Under the pieces are notes generated by a model. The model was not told where the DNA came from. It did not search any database and saw only the letters and a list, made by a program, of their open reading frames with translations. Positions 8,622 to 18,187 of a DNA stretch of 64,000 bases are shown here, piece by piece (positions within the stretch are counted from its first letter, which is position 1; the number at the start of each line of letters is the position of its first letter). The position numbers were made by a program, and so were the translations under genes. This DNA comes from Malaciobacter marinus (GTDB lineage: Bacteria > Campylobacterota > Campylobacteria > Campylobacterales > Arcobacteraceae), in assembly GCF_003544855.1 (NCBI RefSeq), contig NZ_CP032101.1, positions 682,001 through 746,000 on the forward strand. The letters are read 5' to 3'.

Positions 8622-9143
8622 ATGTTTTATAAGTTATTAATAATCATACTCTTTACATTAAATGCAAATGCATTAGAACCAGTAAAATTTGCAAGTATAG
8701 ATAAATTTAGTGGCTTATGGTATGAAATAGCAAGAACACCAAACTTTTATCAAGAAAGCTGTGTTGCTTCTAGTGTGGAGTATGTTTTACAAGAAGATAA
8801 CACATACAATATTTATAATAGATGTTTTGAAAATGAAATAGGTGGAAAGCTTATTGAATATTCAGGAGTTGGAAAAACAGCTTCAAAAAACAAAAAATCA
8901 ATTTCTAAAATTGATATGACATATTTTTGGATTTTTACTAAAAGATATAATATTGTTTATATTGACCAAGACTATAAAAATGCAGTTGTTAGTGATGAAG
9001 ATAAGAAAAATATTTGGATTATGAGCAGAACACCTAAGATGAAAAAAGAGAAATTAGATTTTATTTTAGAAAAACTTAAAGCTCATATAGATTTAAATAG
9101 ATTGATATTTACAAAACAAGATAAACAAGGAAGATATAAATGA
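8622..9143 (+). CDS. blc: lipocalin family protein (Blc-like)
   Basis: A 173-residue protein with an N-terminal export signal (residues 1-17, ending NANA) and the lipocalin signature GLWYEIARTPNFYQ at about residues 30-43. Two cysteines (CVASS and NRCFEN) can form the fold's usual disulfide. There is no lipobox cysteine after the signal, so unlike E. coli Blc it should be a soluble periplasmic protein. Bacterial lipocalins bind lysophospholipids and fatty acids, which fits the lipid-modifying genes around it. It overlaps the next gene by four bases. Confidence 0.82.
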   Translation: MFYKLLIIILFTLNANALEPVKFASIDKFSGLWYEIARTPNFYQESCVASSVEYVLQEDNTYNIYNRCFENEIGGKLIEYSGVGKTASKNKKSISKIDMTYFWIFTKRYNIVYIDQDYKNAVVSDEDKKNIWIMSRTPKMKKEKLDFILEKLKAHIDLNRLIFTKQDKQGRYK

Positions 9144-10375
9144 AAATAGCAGTTATAGGTGCAGGAATTAGTGGATTAGCAAGTGCATATTTACTTAGTA
9201 AAAAACATGAAGTTGATCTTTATGAAAAAGAGTCAAGATTAGGTGGGCATGCAAGAACTACAATTGTACAAGAAGATGATAAGGAGTTTGGTGTTGATAC
9301 TGGCTTTTTAGTTTTTAATCATGAAACATATCCACTTTTAACTAAGCTATTTAAACAACTTGGTGTAAAAATTGAAAATAGCGATATGAGTTTTGGTTTT
9401 TGGGATAAAAAAACAAATGTAGCTTATAATGGTGATTCTTTAAGTGGATTGTTCTTTCAAAAGAAAAATATTTTTTCATATAATCATTATAAAATGATAA
9501 TGGATATTTTAAAGTTTAATAAAAAAGCAAATAAAGATTTAGAAATAAATCATGAAGACTTAAATAAAAACCTAGGAGAGTATTTATCTATTTTTTCTGA
9601 TGTATTTAAACAAAGATATATTTTGCCTATGGGTGCTGCTATTTGGTCAACACCTGATACAAAAATGAATGATTTCCCTGCTAGAACTTTTCTTCAGTTT
9701 TTTAAAAATCACGGTTTACTTGGAGTTGGTACTCATCATCAATGGTTAACTGTAAGTAATGGCTCAATAAATTATGTAAAAAGAATATCAGAATATATTT
9801 CTGGAAAAATTGTAATTGATAGTAACATTGTAAAAGTAAAAAGAGAAAATAATAAAGTAGTTTTAGAAAATAGTGTTAATGATACTTTTTTTTATGATAA
9901 AGTAATATTTGCTTGTCATGCGCCACAAGTATTAGAGCTTTTAGAAGATGCAAGTGATGATGAAAAAGAGATTTTATCTTGTTTTTTATATAAGCAAAAT
10001 AAAGCAGTATTACATACAGATAAGAATGCTTTGTATCCAGATAAAAAAATCTATGCAGCATGGAACTATACAAATAATAAAGATAGAACAAGTGTTAGCT
10101 TATCATATTGGATAAATAGATTACAAAATCTAAAAACAAAAAAAGATTATTTTGTAACTTTAAATGAAGATTACAAATTTCAAGATTATATAGAAGAAGT
10201 TTCATATGAACATCCTCAATTTGATAGGAAAGCAATACAAGCACAAGAAAAAAGAGATTTAATAAACGGTAAAAACAACAGTTACTTTGCAGGTGCATAC
10301 TGGAGATATGGTTTCCATGAAGATGGATTATATAGTGCAAATACAATTGCAAAAGAGTTTGGATGTGAATTATGA
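9140..10375 (+). CDS. FAD-dependent amine-oxidase-like oxidoreductase
   Basis: A 411-residue flavoprotein. The FAD dinucleotide fold is at residues 4-33 (VIGAGISGLASAYLL, then EVDLYEKESRLGGHARTT), and the C-terminal flavin contact is NSYFAGAYWRYGFHEDG. It belongs to the NAD(P)-binding amine-oxidase/desaturase-like class that sits next to DUF1365 and CFA-synthase-like genes in many proteobacteria. In alphaproteobacteria such a gene set has been tied to the singlet-oxygen response and to methylated or furan fatty acids. The exact reaction here is inferred, not shown. It overlaps the next gene by four bases. Confidence 0.75.
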   Translation: MKIAVIGAGISGLASAYLLSKKHEVDLYEKESRLGGHARTTIVQEDDKEFGVDTGFLVFNHETYPLLTKLFKQLGVKIENSDMSFGFWDKKTNVAYNGDSLSGLFFQKKNIFSYNHYKMIMDILKFNKKANKDLEINHEDLNKNLGEYLSIFSDVFKQRYILPMGAAIWSTPDTKMNDFPARTFLQFFKNHGLLGVGTHHQWLTVSNGSINYVKRISEYISGKIVIDSNIVKVKRENNKVVLENSVNDTFFYDKVIFACHAPQVLELLEDASDDEKEILSCFLYKQNKAVLHTDKNALYPDKKIYAAWNYTNNKDRTSVSLSYWINRLQNLKTKKDYFVTLNEDYKFQDYIEEVSYEHPQFDRKAIQAQEKRDLINGKNNSYFAGAYWRYGFHEDGLYSANTIAKEFGCEL

Positions 10376-11118
10376 GTCATCAGTTTTTAGAAGGAAAGAT
10401 ATATCATAAAAGGTTTGAGCCAAAAGTACATGAGTTTACTTATGGTTTTTATCTTTTAGATATTGATTTAGGTGATTTTCAAAGTTTAAAAAATCAAAAA
10501 TATTTTTCAATAAATAGATTAAATCTCTTCTCATTTTATGCAAAAGATCACTTTGGAAAAAATAATGATTTTATACAAAATGTAAAAGAATTACTTGAAA
10601 AATTTAAAATAGATGAAGAAGATGTAAGTTTAAGATTTATTACTCTTCCAAGAATTTGTAATTTTGTATTTAATCCAATAAGTTTGCTTTTAATAATAAA
10701 AGATGAAAAACCTATTTATATGTTAGCAGAAGTACATAATTATAATGGTGGAAATATAATATATGATTTGAAACTCCAAGAAGATGAAGACAATAAATAT
10801 AGTGCAGTTATTACAAAAGATATGTATGTCTCACCATTTTTTAATAGAGATGGAACATATTTTTTCACCTTAATTTTAAAAGAAGATTTTTTAAGTTTAA
10901 AAATTGATTATCATGAAAAAAAAGAAAAAAGCTTAACAGCTGTTTTTAGTGGTAAACCTTTGACGTTTAGTAGTAAAAACATCTTAAGGCTTTTTTTTAA
11001 GTACTGGTTTTTAACAATATTTGTTGTTACAAGAACACTTTGGCACTCTTTAAAACTATATAAAAAAGGTCTAAAGTGGCATAGTCCTACAAAGCAAGAT
11101 GAAACAAGGAGATTTTAG
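10372..11118 (+). CDS. DUF1365 family protein
   Basis: A 248-residue protein with the family's opening (residues 7-25, GKIYHKRFEPKVHEFTYG) and central stretch ITLPRICNFVFNPISLLLI with the conserved FNP. These proteins almost always lie beside a CFA-synthase-like gene and an FAD oxidoreductase, as here. Their activity is not established; a role in modifying membrane fatty acids is inferred. No clear signal peptide or lipobox. The gene ends directly before the ATG of the CFA-synthase-like gene, with AAGGAG in its own 3' end serving as ribosome site. Confidence 0.8.
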   Translation: MSHQFLEGKIYHKRFEPKVHEFTYGFYLLDIDLGDFQSLKNQKYFSINRLNLFSFYAKDHFGKNNDFIQNVKELLEKFKIDEEDVSLRFITLPRICNFVFNPISLLLIIKDEKPIYMLAEVHNYNGGNIIYDLKLQEDEDNKYSAVITKDMYVSPFFNRDGTYFFTLILKEDFLSLKIDYHEKKEKSLTAVFSGKPLTFSSKNILRLFFKYWFLTIFVVTRTLWHSLKLYKKGLKWHSPTKQDETRRF

Positions 11119-12342
11119 ATGAAGAAGTTTTGGGAAAAGTTTGGATATGGCTTTTTATCAAAAATTGAAAAAGGCACTTTAGAAGTTGTTTTTTCAAATG
11201 GCAAAAAAGAGATTTTTGGAGATAGTTTTAATCCAAAAGCTACACTATATATAAAAAATAATAATTTTTTCAAAAAAGTTATGTTGTATGGAGATATAGG
11301 TTTTGCTGAAAGTTATATGGATGAAGACTTTGAAACAAATAATCTTACAAATCTAATTTCTATTGCTTTATTAAACTCTAATAAACTAGGCTCATTAAGT
11401 AGTGATGAAAAAAATAATAAACTAATTAATCTACTTCCTCAGTTTAATAGAATAAAACATATATTAAGAAAAAATTCAAAAAACAATTCAAGAAAAAATA
11501 TTTCAGAACATTATGATTTGTCAAATGATTTTTTTAAACTTTTTTTAGATGATACGATGATGTATTCAAGTGCAGTTTTTGAAAATAAAGATGAAGATTT
11601 ATTTGAAGCACAAAAAAGAAAAATATCATTACTTGCTCAAAAACTAAGAATAGATGAAAATTCACATGTTTTAGAAATAGGTTCTGGATGGGGTTCAATG
11701 GCATTACATCTTGCAAAAGAGAGAAAATGTAAAGTAACAACAGTAACTTTAAGTAAAGAACAAAAAGCCTTATGTCTAAAAAGATTCAAAGAAGAAAAAA
11801 TTGAAGATGCCATAGAGATTTTACTAAAAGATTATAGAGATTTAGATGGCAAGTATGATGCAATAATAGCTGTTGAGATGTTTGAAGCAGTTGGAAGAGA
11901 ATATTTTGATGTTTTTTTCAAAAAATGCCAAGAGTTATTAAAGCCAAGTGGTGTTTTAGCAATGCAAGTTATTACTATGCCAGATTGTAGATATGAACAC
12001 TATTGTAAAAGTACTGATTTTATTCAAAAATATATTTTCCCAGGAGGTCATCTTCCAAGTGTAGGAAAGATTTTAGATGTTACTTCAAAGCATACAAGAT
12101 TGAATTTATTGCATATGGAAGAGTTTACAGAAGATTATGCAAAAACATTAAATATTTGGCATGAAAATTTTATAAATAAACTTGCTGAGGTTAAAAAATT
12201 AGGTTTTGACAACTATTTTATTAGAATGTGGAAAATGTACTTAAACTATTGTGAAGCTGCATTTATTACACGAAATATAAATCTTGTTCAATTAGTATTT
12301 TCAAGGGATCAAAACATCTATTTAAATAAAGGATTAGTATGA
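11119..12342 (+). CDS. cyclopropane-fatty-acid-synthase-like SAM methyltransferase
   Basis: A 407-residue SAM-dependent methyltransferase that acts on unsaturated acyl chains of phospholipids. Seen: the approach motif ISEHYDLSNDFF (about 133-144), SAM motif I VLEIGSGWGSMALHLA (about 190-205), and EMFEAVGREYFDVFF (about 253-267). At residue 151 the sequence reads YSSA where E. coli Cfa has YSC with Cys139, so the active-site cysteine appears replaced by serine. That may mean a different methylation product, such as a methyl-branched chain, rather than a cyclopropane ring. It overlaps the DUF3833 gene by four bases. Confidence 0.85.
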   Translation: MKKFWEKFGYGFLSKIEKGTLEVVFSNGKKEIFGDSFNPKATLYIKNNNFFKKVMLYGDIGFAESYMDEDFETNNLTNLISIALLNSNKLGSLSSDEKNNKLINLLPQFNRIKHILRKNSKNNSRKNISEHYDLSNDFFKLFLDDTMMYSSAVFENKDEDLFEAQKRKISLLAQKLRIDENSHVLEIGSGWGSMALHLAKERKCKVTTVTLSKEQKALCLKRFKEEKIEDAIEILLKDYRDLDGKYDAIIAVEMFEAVGREYFDVFFKKCQELLKPSGVLAMQVITMPDCRYEHYCKSTDFIQKYIFPGGHLPSVGKILDVTSKHTRLNLLHMEEFTEDYAKTLNIWHENFINKLAEVKKLGFDNYFIRMWKMYLNYCEAAFITRNINLVQLVFSRDQNIYLNKGLV

Positions 12343-12881
12343 ATTTAAAGATATTTTATACACTAGGATTTTGCTTTTTTTTAGGAGGTTGTGGATCTAT
12401 GAAGATTAGTGATTTTAATAACACTACTCCCAAGTTTGTACCCCAAGACTATTTTGATGGAAAACTTACTGCTTATGGTCTAGTGAAAAATAGAAGTGGA
12501 GAGATAATAAGAACTTTTAAAGGTGATTTAGTAGGAAGTTGGGATGAAAATGGTGTTGGAACTTTAGATGAAAGATTTGTTTATAATGATGGAGAAAAAC
12601 AAACAAGAGTTTGGACGTTAAAACCAACTTTAGATGGTAAATACATAGGTACAGCAGGTGATATTGTAGGTGAAGCTACAATGTTAGTAAATGGAAATAC
12701 GGTTATGATGGATTATACTATGGAAATCCCTTATAATGGCAGTACAATTAATATTGATGTGAAAGATTGGTTACACTTGCAAGAAGATGGTGTAATAATA
12801 AATCATTCAAAAATGAAGAAATTTGGAATAACTGTTGGAGAACTTGTAATTACTATAATAAAGGATTTTCCTAAGAACTAA
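12339..12881 (+). CDS. DUF3833 family lipoprotein
   Basis: A 180-residue protein with a lipoprotein signal (lipobox LGGC, Cys18) followed by a beta-rich domain beginning FNNTTPKFVPQDYFDGKLTAYGLV. DUF3833 members are lipoproteins found with CFA-synthase-like and SDR genes; their job is unknown, perhaps carrying or binding lipid at the envelope. The acidic DKKD-type retention signal is absent (CGSM follows), so an outer membrane location is possible. It is the last gene of the run; no strong terminator is visible before the next gene. Confidence 0.8.
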   Translation: MNLKIFYTLGFCFFLGGCGSMKISDFNNTTPKFVPQDYFDGKLTAYGLVKNRSGEIIRTFKGDLVGSWDENGVGTLDERFVYNDGEKQTRVWTLKPTLDGKYIGTAGDIVGEATMLVNGNTVMMDYTMEIPYNGSTINIDVKDWLHLQEDGVIINHSKMKKFGITVGELVITIIKDFPKN

Positions 12882-12960
12882 TTAGTTGAAATAAATGCAA
12901 AGTATTTTTATGATAATATTCAAAAATGATTAAACTTACACATAAAAATGAATTCAACTA

Positions 12961-15012
12961 ATGCCTTTATCAAATTTAAACAAAGAACAACTAGAAGCTG
13001 CAACTTGTGAACCTGGATATAACCTAATAATCGCAAGTGCAGGTACAGGAAAAACCTCTACTATTGTTGGAAGAATTGCAAACTTAATTAATGCTGGAAC
13101 AAAACCAGATGAAATTTTACTATTAACTTTTACAAACAAAGCAGCAGCTGAGATGGTACAAAGAGTTGCAAAATTTTTTGGAAAAGATATTGCTGCAAAA
13201 ATTATGGCAGGTACTTTTCACTCTGTTTCATATAAGCTACTTAAAAAACTTGAAATAAATATTAATTTAAAGCAACCAAATGAGCTTAAAACACTATTTA
13301 AATCTTTATATGAAAAAAGAGTATTTTATAATAGAGATGATGAGGCAAATCCATATGATGGTGGCTATTTATATGATTTATATTCTCTTTTTCTAAACTC
13401 AAACGATGGTGAAGAGTTTGGAGAGTGGATAATGACTAAAAATGCTGCACATGAACTTTATACTCCAATTTATGAAGATGTAGTTTTAGAGTTTGATGAT
13501 TTAAAGAAAAAATATGGTTATGTAAATTTTGATGATTTATTGGTTCTTATGTTAAATACTTTAAAAGAGAATGAGTTTGATTTTAAAGAAATTTTGGTTG
13601 ATGAGTATCAAGATACAAACCCTTTACAAGGAAGATTACTTGATGGCTTTAAACCAAAATCATTATTTTGCGTTGGAGATTATGATCAAAGTATTTATGC
13701 CTTCAATGGTTCAGATATTGGAATTATTTCGACTTTTTCGACAAGATATCAAGGTGCAAATGTATATACACTTAGAAAGAATTATCGTTCATCAAGACCA
13801 ATTTTAGATTTAGCATCAAAAGTAATAGAATACAATGAAAGAATCTATGAAAAAAATCTTCAAGTAATGAGAAATGATGTAGATATTAAGCCAAAGTTAT
13901 TAGCTTTTAATGAACTCTTTGGTCAATATGAGTATATTTCAAAACTTATATCTCAAAGTAGCACACCACACAATGAAATTGCAATTATTTTTAGAAATAA
14001 TTCAAGTGCTGATGGTATAGAAGTAAACTTAAGAGAGTTTAGTATTCCTGCAAAGAGAAAAGGTGGAATGTCTTTTTTTGATGCAATGGAAGTTAAATTT
14101 ATAATTGATATTTTAATGCTACAAATATCTCGTAATGATATGATGGCTTTTATTCATTTAATAGAGTATGGAAAAGGTATAGGAAAAGCAATTGCAAAAG
14201 ATATTTTTGATGCACTAGTGAAATTAGGACATGGAAGATTATTTGATGGATTGTTTAATCCAGATGATAAGATAAAAAATCCATATGAATCAAGTAAAGT
14301 TAAAAATATTCAGTTGGGTTTATTTGATGATTTTATAGAGCTTGGAAGTTTAGCTAAGTTTAAAGATTGTGGATTTGAAGAGAGATTTTTATCAAATCCA
14401 ATACTAAAACATCCAAAACTAAATGTTGAGGGTGCAAACTATTTGTATGATTTTTACAAGTTATTAAAAGAGTTAAAAAGAGTTAAAACACCAAGTTCTC
14501 AAATTGAGCATATTTTTAAAAGCCCACTTTTTAATAGAGTTAAAGAGATATTATCTACAAAAAGAGCGACTCAAAAAGATGGTACAGTAAATTTAGAACT
14601 TAAAAATAACTCCATTTCAAAAATAAATAGAAAAGCTGTTCTTTTAAAAAGATTATCAACACACTACACAGAACTTTCAAAGTTTATTAACTCAATGGTT
14701 TTAGGTGGAAGTGAAATGAGTGAGGGTGATGGTGTAAATTTACTTTCAGTACACGCAAGTAAAGGTTTAGAATTTAAAGAAGTTTATGTAATTGATTTAA
14801 TGGATGGAAGATTTCCAAATAGAAAGCTTATGAGCAAAGGTGGAAGTTTAGAAGAAGAAAGACGACTATTTTATGTAGCAGTTACAAGAGCAAAAGATAT
14901 TTTGTATTTAAGTTATGCAAAATATGACAGAATTAAAAAAATAGATTTTATACATTCACCATTTTTAAAAGAAGCAGGATTGATAAAAGACGCAGCTAAG
15001 AGTGAAGATTAG
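12961..15012 (+). CDS. UvrD/PcrA/Rep-type superfamily 1 DNA helicase
   Basis: A 683-residue ATP-dependent 3'-5' helicase for repair or replication restart. Motifs run in order: I (SAGTGKTST, about 27-35), Ia (LLLTFTNKAAAEM), II (VDEYQDTN, about 212-219), III (VGDYDQSIYAFNG), IV (YRSSRPI), V (SVHASKGLEF) and VI (FYVAVTRAKD). It is slightly shorter than E. coli UvrD and lacks an obvious C-terminal Tudor-like extension. Its stop overlaps the stop of the convergent diguanylate cyclase gene by four bases. Confidence 0.9.
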   Translation: MPLSNLNKEQLEAATCEPGYNLIIASAGTGKTSTIVGRIANLINAGTKPDEILLLTFTNKAAAEMVQRVAKFFGKDIAAKIMAGTFHSVSYKLLKKLEININLKQPNELKTLFKSLYEKRVFYNRDDEANPYDGGYLYDLYSLFLNSNDGEEFGEWIMTKNAAHELYTPIYEDVVLEFDDLKKKYGYVNFDDLLVLMLNTLKENEFDFKEILVDEYQDTNPLQGRLLDGFKPKSLFCVGDYDQSIYAFNGSDIGIISTFSTRYQGANVYTLRKNYRSSRPILDLASKVIEYNERIYEKNLQVMRNDVDIKPKLLAFNELFGQYEYISKLISQSSTPHNEIAIIFRNNSSADGIEVNLREFSIPAKRKGGMSFFDAMEVKFIIDILMLQISRNDMMAFIHLIEYGKGIGKAIAKDIFDALVKLGHGRLFDGLFNPDDKIKNPYESSKVKNIQLGLFDDFIELGSLAKFKDCGFEERFLSNPILKHPKLNVEGANYLYDFYKLLKELKRVKTPSSQIEHIFKSPLFNRVKEILSTKRATQKDGTVNLELKNNSISKINRKAVLLKRLSTHYTELSKFINSMVLGGSEMSEGDGVNLLSVHASKGLEFKEVYVIDLMDGRFPNRKLMSKGGSLEEERRLFYVAVTRAKDILYLSYAKYDRIKKIDFIHSPFLKEAGLIKDAAKSED

Positions 15013-16436
15013 ATAAGGTTTAATCTACTTCTTACTCTATTTTTACCAGAGTTCTTTGCACTATAAAGATGTGTATCTGCTTTTTGTAGCATTTCATCAA
15101 TAGTTGAACAATTTTTTATATCACTTACCCCAAAACTAGCTGTTATATTAATATTTTTATCTTTTATTACAATATTAATATTTTCAATACTTTTTCTAAT
15201 TTTATTGGCAATTTTTATTGCTTTATCTAAGTTTGTATTTTTTAATACTATTGCAAACTCTTCCCCACCTAATCGTCCAAAGATATCATCTTCAATAATA
15301 TTTTGTTTTACACATTTACTAAAAGCAACTAATGCTCTATCACCTAAATCATGTCCGTAAGAATCATTTAATCTTTTAAAGTTATCAATATCAATCATTA
15401 TTACACAAAGATCATTTAAGTTCTTATTTGTTTGTGAAAAAATATTTTGAGCATGCATAAAAAAATGTCTTCTATTCATAGTCTTTGTTAAAAAGTCAGT
15501 ATGTGCTAAATCATATAGTTTTAAATTTACTTTTTCTAACTCTTTTAATGCAGAGCTAATTTGTAAAGTTCTTTCTTTAACTCTATTTTCAAGATTATTA
15601 TTATGTTCTTTAAGAGTTTTTTGATAAATATATGTTGTATAAAATAGAAGTATTAAAAATAGTATTAAAAAAGCACAAAATATAAATATTGTATTCTCTC
15701 CTTCTTTCATAAATAAAGTCTTATTTTTTAGTTTTAAAGAGAATAAATAATGGCTTTGTTGACTATAAAAAGATACTTTTGTAGTTATATTTTGTATATC
15801 TATTTTTGTATTTAAAAATACTTTATCAAAAATCTTAGAATTAGATATATAATTATTATTCGAATAAATATGTTCATCAATTAAAGCTATTTTTTCAAAA
15901 TTTAAAGCTAAGTTTTTCAGTTCTTTATTGCTGATTTGTTTAATTGTATAAATAAAAAAGTCTTTATTTATAACTTTTTTATTTATAAAAAAAAGTTCTG
16001 AATTTATATTTACAACAATTCCAAATGTTGGTAAATTAGAAAATGAGTTTAAAATCTTTTTTTCTAGATGTAAGATATTTTTTATTTTATGATTAGGATT
16101 TATCTTTTTTAAAACTATTTTAGAGTTTTTTTCAAACATTAAAAAATCTAAATCAAGAGTTTTCATAATAAAATCTGTTTTTTCAAGATTACTTTGTCTT
16201 AAGATATTTTTATAGTTTTTATTTAAGTTTATAAGATAGTCAATTTTCTTTTCATTTTCTAAAAGTTTATTTTCAATATTATGAACAAATGTTTCTAAAT
16301 GTTTTAAGTTTTCTATCTTTTCTATGTTTATATATTTTTTCATTATTGTAAAGTAGCTAAAAAGTATAAATGTAATAGTTAATAAAGAGATTGTTATTAC
16401 AAATAATATGGTTTTATTTTGTATGATTTTTTTCAC
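15009..16436 (-). CDS. membrane-bound diguanylate cyclase
   Basis: A 475-residue GGDEF protein that makes c-di-GMP from two GTP. It has an N-terminal membrane segment (about 8-30), a periplasmic sensor of about 210 residues resembling CHASE4 (LDFLMFEKNSKIVLKK), a second membrane segment (about 250-270), a coiled coil (ENRVKERTLQISSALKELEKVN) and the catalytic domain with GGEEF at 390-394. The inhibitory RxxD site appears absent (IEDD instead), so product feedback may be lost. The signal sensed is unknown. It is divergent from the sox cluster. Confidence 0.88.
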   Translation of the reverse strand: MKKIIQNKTILFVITISLLTITFILFSYFTIMKKYINIEKIENLKHLETFVHNIENKLLENEKKIDYLINLNKNYKNILRQSNLEKTDFIMKTLDLDFLMFEKNSKIVLKKINPNHKIKNILHLEKKILNSFSNLPTFGIVVNINSELFFINKKVINKDFFIYTIKQISNKELKNLALNFEKIALIDEHIYSNNNYISNSKIFDKVFLNTKIDIQNITTKVSFYSQQSHYLFSLKLKNKTLFMKEGENTIFIFCAFLILFLILLFYTTYIYQKTLKEHNNNLENRVKERTLQISSALKELEKVNLKLYDLAHTDFLTKTMNRRHFFMHAQNIFSQTNKNLNDLCVIMIDIDNFKRLNDSYGHDLGDRALVAFSKCVKQNIIEDDIFGRLGGEEFAIVLKNTNLDKAIKIANKIRKSIENINIVIKDKNINITASFGVSDIKNCSTIDEMLQKADTHLYSAKNSGKNRVRSRLNLI

Positions 16437-16849
16437 TATTATTTTACTCTTGATATGGTGTGATTTGATTTGAATTTATAATATTACCATAAAAATCTAA
16501 AATTACTATAATTTATAGGTAAATTAATAAAATAAATTTCAATTGTGTTTAGTTAGGAAAACTATTTTGTCATTTTTCTAGTTAAAGACTAAAATATGCA
16601 TATAAAAAAACTAATTTTATTTTTTAATAAAAGAAATTACTATAATAATTCAAAATTATATTTAATATAATTTTATAATATGATTCTATAAGCCCCTATT
16701 TTATTGCTACTTTAATGCTACCAATAAATATTATACTTGCAAAGTGATAAGAAAAATCAATGTTTCTAGTTAGTTGCTTGTAAATTTCAATAATAAATAT
16801 ATAATTGTAATTTTCTAGCTTAATTGTTGCAGTTTAAAGAGGGGAGCAC
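16437..16849. promoter_or_regulatory. 413-base divergent spacer holding the sox promoter
   Basis: No convincing gene is seen. The stretch is very AT-rich. TTTCTAGTTA occurs twice (16575-16584 and 16763-16772) and a variant TTTCTAGCTTA at 16812-16822. The best sox promoter is TATAAT at 16800-16805 with TTGCTT at 16774-16779 upstream. The ribosome site GAGGGGAG precedes the soxC ATG. The repeats flank and overlap the probable transcription start and may bind a sox regulator. Confidence 0.45.
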
Positions 16850-18187
16850 ATGAAAAACAGTAAGGTTATTAAGATGCGTAATCTTGATGTTAGTGAGGTA
16901 AAAGAGTCTTCCAGAAGAGACTTCTTTAAGAAGAGTATCTTGTATTCAGCAGGTGCATTGGGAGCAGGTTCATTTCTTTCACCTACAATTGCAAGTGCAA
17001 ATGAAAAAGAGATAATGCAAGAAGCTCAATGGAGTACAAAACTTGGTGATCCAATAAATAAGAATTTATATGGTTTACCCTCAGCATATGAACATAATAA
17101 TATAAGAAGAACTCATGATTTGTTATCTTCTGGTGATGCATATGCTTCTATATCAATGTGTCCAATACATGAATCAGAAGGAATTATTACACCAAATGGT
17201 TTATTTTTTACAAGAAATCATGGTGGAACTGCGCAAGTTGATCCAAATAAGTGGAGACTTATGATTCATGGTAAAGTGAAAAAGCCAATAGTTTTAACTT
17301 TAGATAAATTAAAAAAATATCCAAGTGAAACTAGAATATATTTTATTGAGTGTCCTGCAAATGGAAGTCCAGAGTGGAGAGGTCCTCAGTTTAATAGCTT
17401 ACAGTTTATGAAAGGAATGATGAGTTCTGCCCAATGGACTGGAGTAATGTTAAAAACTATCTTAAAAGATATTGGACTTGAAAAAGATGCAGTTTGGATG
17501 CTAGCTGAGGGTAGTGATAATGCAAGTAATCCAAGAACAATTCCTGTTGAAAAAGCACTTGATGATGTGATGGTAGTATGGGCTCAAAATGGTGAAGCTT
17601 TACGTCCAGAACAAGGCTATCCTGTAAGACTTATTGTTCCAGGTTGGGAAGGTAATTTAAATACTAAATGGCTAAAAAGATTAGAGTTTTCTAATAAACC
17701 TTGGCACTCAAAAGAAGAGACTTCAAAATATACAATGCTTCAAGAATCAGGTAAAGCTATTAGATATTTTTGGGTTAATGAAGTTAACTCTGTAATTACT
17801 TCACCATGTCCTGAAAAGCCTTGGAGTGATCTAAAAAAAGGCGATTTAGTTGAAATTGAAGGACTTGCTTGGTCTGGAAGAGGAACAATTAAACATGTTG
17901 ATATCTCTTTAGATGGTGGTGATAATTGGGTTGAAGCAGATTTAAAAGGACTTGTTTTACCAAAATCATGGACTAGATTTAGTTATATCATAAAATGGAA
18001 AGGGAAACCTTTATTATTAGCAAGTAGAGCAACTGATGATATGGGATATGTACAACCAACAATTGATGAAGAAACTTCTAAAGTTGGAGTAGAGTCTATT
18101 TATCACAGAAATGCGATAGTAACATGGGGAATTACAAAAAAAGGGGAGTGTAACAATGTACAAATTAGAAAACATAAAAAATCATAA
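16850..18187 (+). CDS. soxC: sulfane dehydrogenase subunit SoxC (molybdopterin)
   Basis: A 445-residue periplasmic molybdoenzyme of the sulfite-oxidase family. With SoxD it removes six electrons from the sulfane sulfur held on SoxY. The Tat signal is SRRDFFKK (residues 21-28), ending ASA at 50. The molybdenum-ligand cysteine is C168 in IYFIECPANG. The C-terminal dimerisation domain (about 320-440) includes VEIEGLAWSGRGTIKHVDISLDGG. It heads the sox operon and overlaps soxD by 32 bases. SoxC rather than SorA is supported by the neighbours. Confidence 0.95.
   Translation: MKNSKVIKMRNLDVSEVKESSRRDFFKKSILYSAGALGAGSFLSPTIASANEKEIMQEAQWSTKLGDPINKNLYGLPSAYEHNNIRRTHDLLSSGDAYASISMCPIHESEGIITPNGLFFTRNHGGTAQVDPNKWRLMIHGKVKKPIVLTLDKLKKYPSETRIYFIECPANGSPEWRGPQFNSLQFMKGMMSSAQWTGVMLKTILKDIGLEKDAVWMLAEGSDNASNPRTIPVEKALDDVMVVWAQNGEALRPEQGYPVRLIVPGWEGNLNTKWLKRLEFSNKPWHSKEETSKYTMLQESGKAIRYFWVNEVNSVITSPCPEKPWSDLKKGDLVEIEGLAWSGRGTIKHVDISLDGGDNWVEADLKGLVLPKSWTRFSYIIKWKGKPLLLASRATDDMGYVQPTIDEETSKVGVESIYHRNAIVTWGITKKGECNNVQIRKHKKS

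Noticed and set aside
9876-10352. Antisense reading frames within the FAD oxidoreductase gene
   Set aside because: They are opposite a well-conserved gene, rich in Leu, Tyr and His as expected from reversed AT-rich codons, and lack ribosome sites.
15000-15035. Terminator between the helicase and diguanylate cyclase genes
   Set aside because: Only a weak imperfect pairing without a T-run could be drawn where the two stops overlap.
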